This document shows positions 63,665 through 64,000 of a stretch of 64,000 nt of DNA, piece after piece. The notes under the pieces are model-generated. The model had not been told where the DNA came from, searched no databases, and was given only the letters and a program-made list of their open reading frames with translations. Position 1 is the first letter of the stretch, and each line of letters opens with the position of its first letter. The position numbers were made by a program, and so were the translations under genes. Origin of the DNA: CAVZTA01 sp963778025 (GTDB lineage: Bacteria > Chloroflexota > Limnocylindria > Limnocylindrales > CSP1-4); NCBI GenBank assembly GCA_963778025.1, contig CAVZTA010000009.1, positions 62,001 to 126,000 of the forward strand, given 5' to 3'.

Positions 63665-64000
63665 CTACGGGGCGAGCGGTGCCTGGAGGAGCCCCGCGGT
63701 CTCGGGCAGGTCCCACACCAGGTTGAACGCCTGGACGCCCTGGCCGGCGGCGCCCTTGACGAGGTTGTCGAGCACGCCCAGCGCGAGCACGCGCCCGGTC
63801 CGCGGGTCGACGCGCACGTGCACGCGGGCCTCGTTGCTGCCGGTGACGTGCTTGGTCGCCGGTGGCGCGCCAACGACCGTCACGAACGGCTCGTCGGCGT
63901 AGGCCTCGTGGTAGAGCTCGTCCAGCTCCGGCTGGGTGACGGCGCGAGTCGGCCGGACGTGCGACGACGACAGGATGCCGCGGGTCATCGGGATGAGGTG
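63665..64000 (-). CDS. argC: N-acetyl-gamma-glutamyl-phosphate reductase (partial, right edge)
   Basis: Only the C-terminal ~111 residues are present. HLIPMTRGILSSSHVRPT and HVTGSNEARVHVRVDPRTG, then LDNLVKGAAGQGVQAFNLVW are diagnostic of ArgC; the catalytic Cys is off the window. First gene of the leftward argC-J-B-R-G transcript as far as can be seen. Confidence 0.95.
   Translation of the reverse strand, partial: HLIPMTRGILSSSHVRPTRAVTQPELDELYHEAYADEPFVTVVGAPPATKHVTGSNEARVHVRVDPRTGRVLALGVLDNLVKGAAGQGVQAFNLVWDLPETAGLLQAPLAP

Noticed and set aside
1..64000. tRNA, rRNA, insertion sequences, prophage or defence islands
   Set aside because: No cloverleaf or rRNA-like stretch, transposase, integrase or terminal inverted repeats were recognised on either strand; short ncRNAs cannot be excluded by eye.

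Overview
The window is about 68-70% GC by eye, has dense gene packing with many 4-nt ATGA/GTGA overlaps, several apparently leaderless genes and a Tat-exported lipoprotein. It carries a class III-type PHA synthase, a group 3d-type Hox hydrogenase and a long (ICL2-type) isocitrate lyase. Together this suggests a soil or freshwater Chloroflexota (Limnocylindria-like) or a deep actinobacterial lineage, probably a metagenome-assembled chromosome. No rRNA, tRNA, CRISPR array, insertion sequence or phage gene was seen.

Layout. 1-9.4 kb: an ABC ATPase fused to a PLDc_N membrane domain (left edge), a Kelch protein, a full-length plus truncated aldehyde dehydrogenase pair, an SRPBCC protein, a TrpB-like PLP enzyme, an SDR, a secreted Asp-box protein and a small membrane protein. 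9.4-17.3 kb: a GbsR/MarR regulator with an ABC exporter, two EamA exporters, a GNAT acetyltransferase and a second ABC export pair. 17.4-27.1 kb: a lactose/galactoside locus (galK, lacZ, a CUT1 sugar transporter, a DeoR regulator, galT). 27.1-30.3 kb: a methyltransferase, a VOC fusion and argH.

30.4-52.3 kb is a redox and carbon-storage island: hoxEFUYH with a maturation protease and hypA, a LysR regulator, isocitrate lyase, pyruvate:ferredoxin oxidoreductase with a DHOD-like partner, then phaC, phaE and a PadR regulator divergent from phasin, phaB and phaA, then a CBS protein with NAD-malic enzyme. Malate to pyruvate to acetyl-CoA to polyhydroxybutyrate runs through genes in this block, with NAD(H), ferredoxin and H2 as possible electron carriers. 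51.9-59.4 kb holds a receiver-like protein, a DUF4242/secreted-protein pair, a 990-aa LAL-type LuxR regulator, a VOC protein, adenosine deaminase and a zinc metallopeptidase. 59.5-64 kb is an arginine cluster transcribed leftward (argC, argJ, argB, argR, argG), with argH 30 kb away.

Sequence quality matters here. About 14 genes or gene ends contain one or two single-base frameshifts while remaining otherwise intact, which looks like residual indel error. The isocitrate lyase is exceptional: roughly two dozen frameshifts in 2.3 kb, with conserved motifs intact in every fragment. Gene boundaries below are given for the whole locus where a frameshift splits the reading frame.
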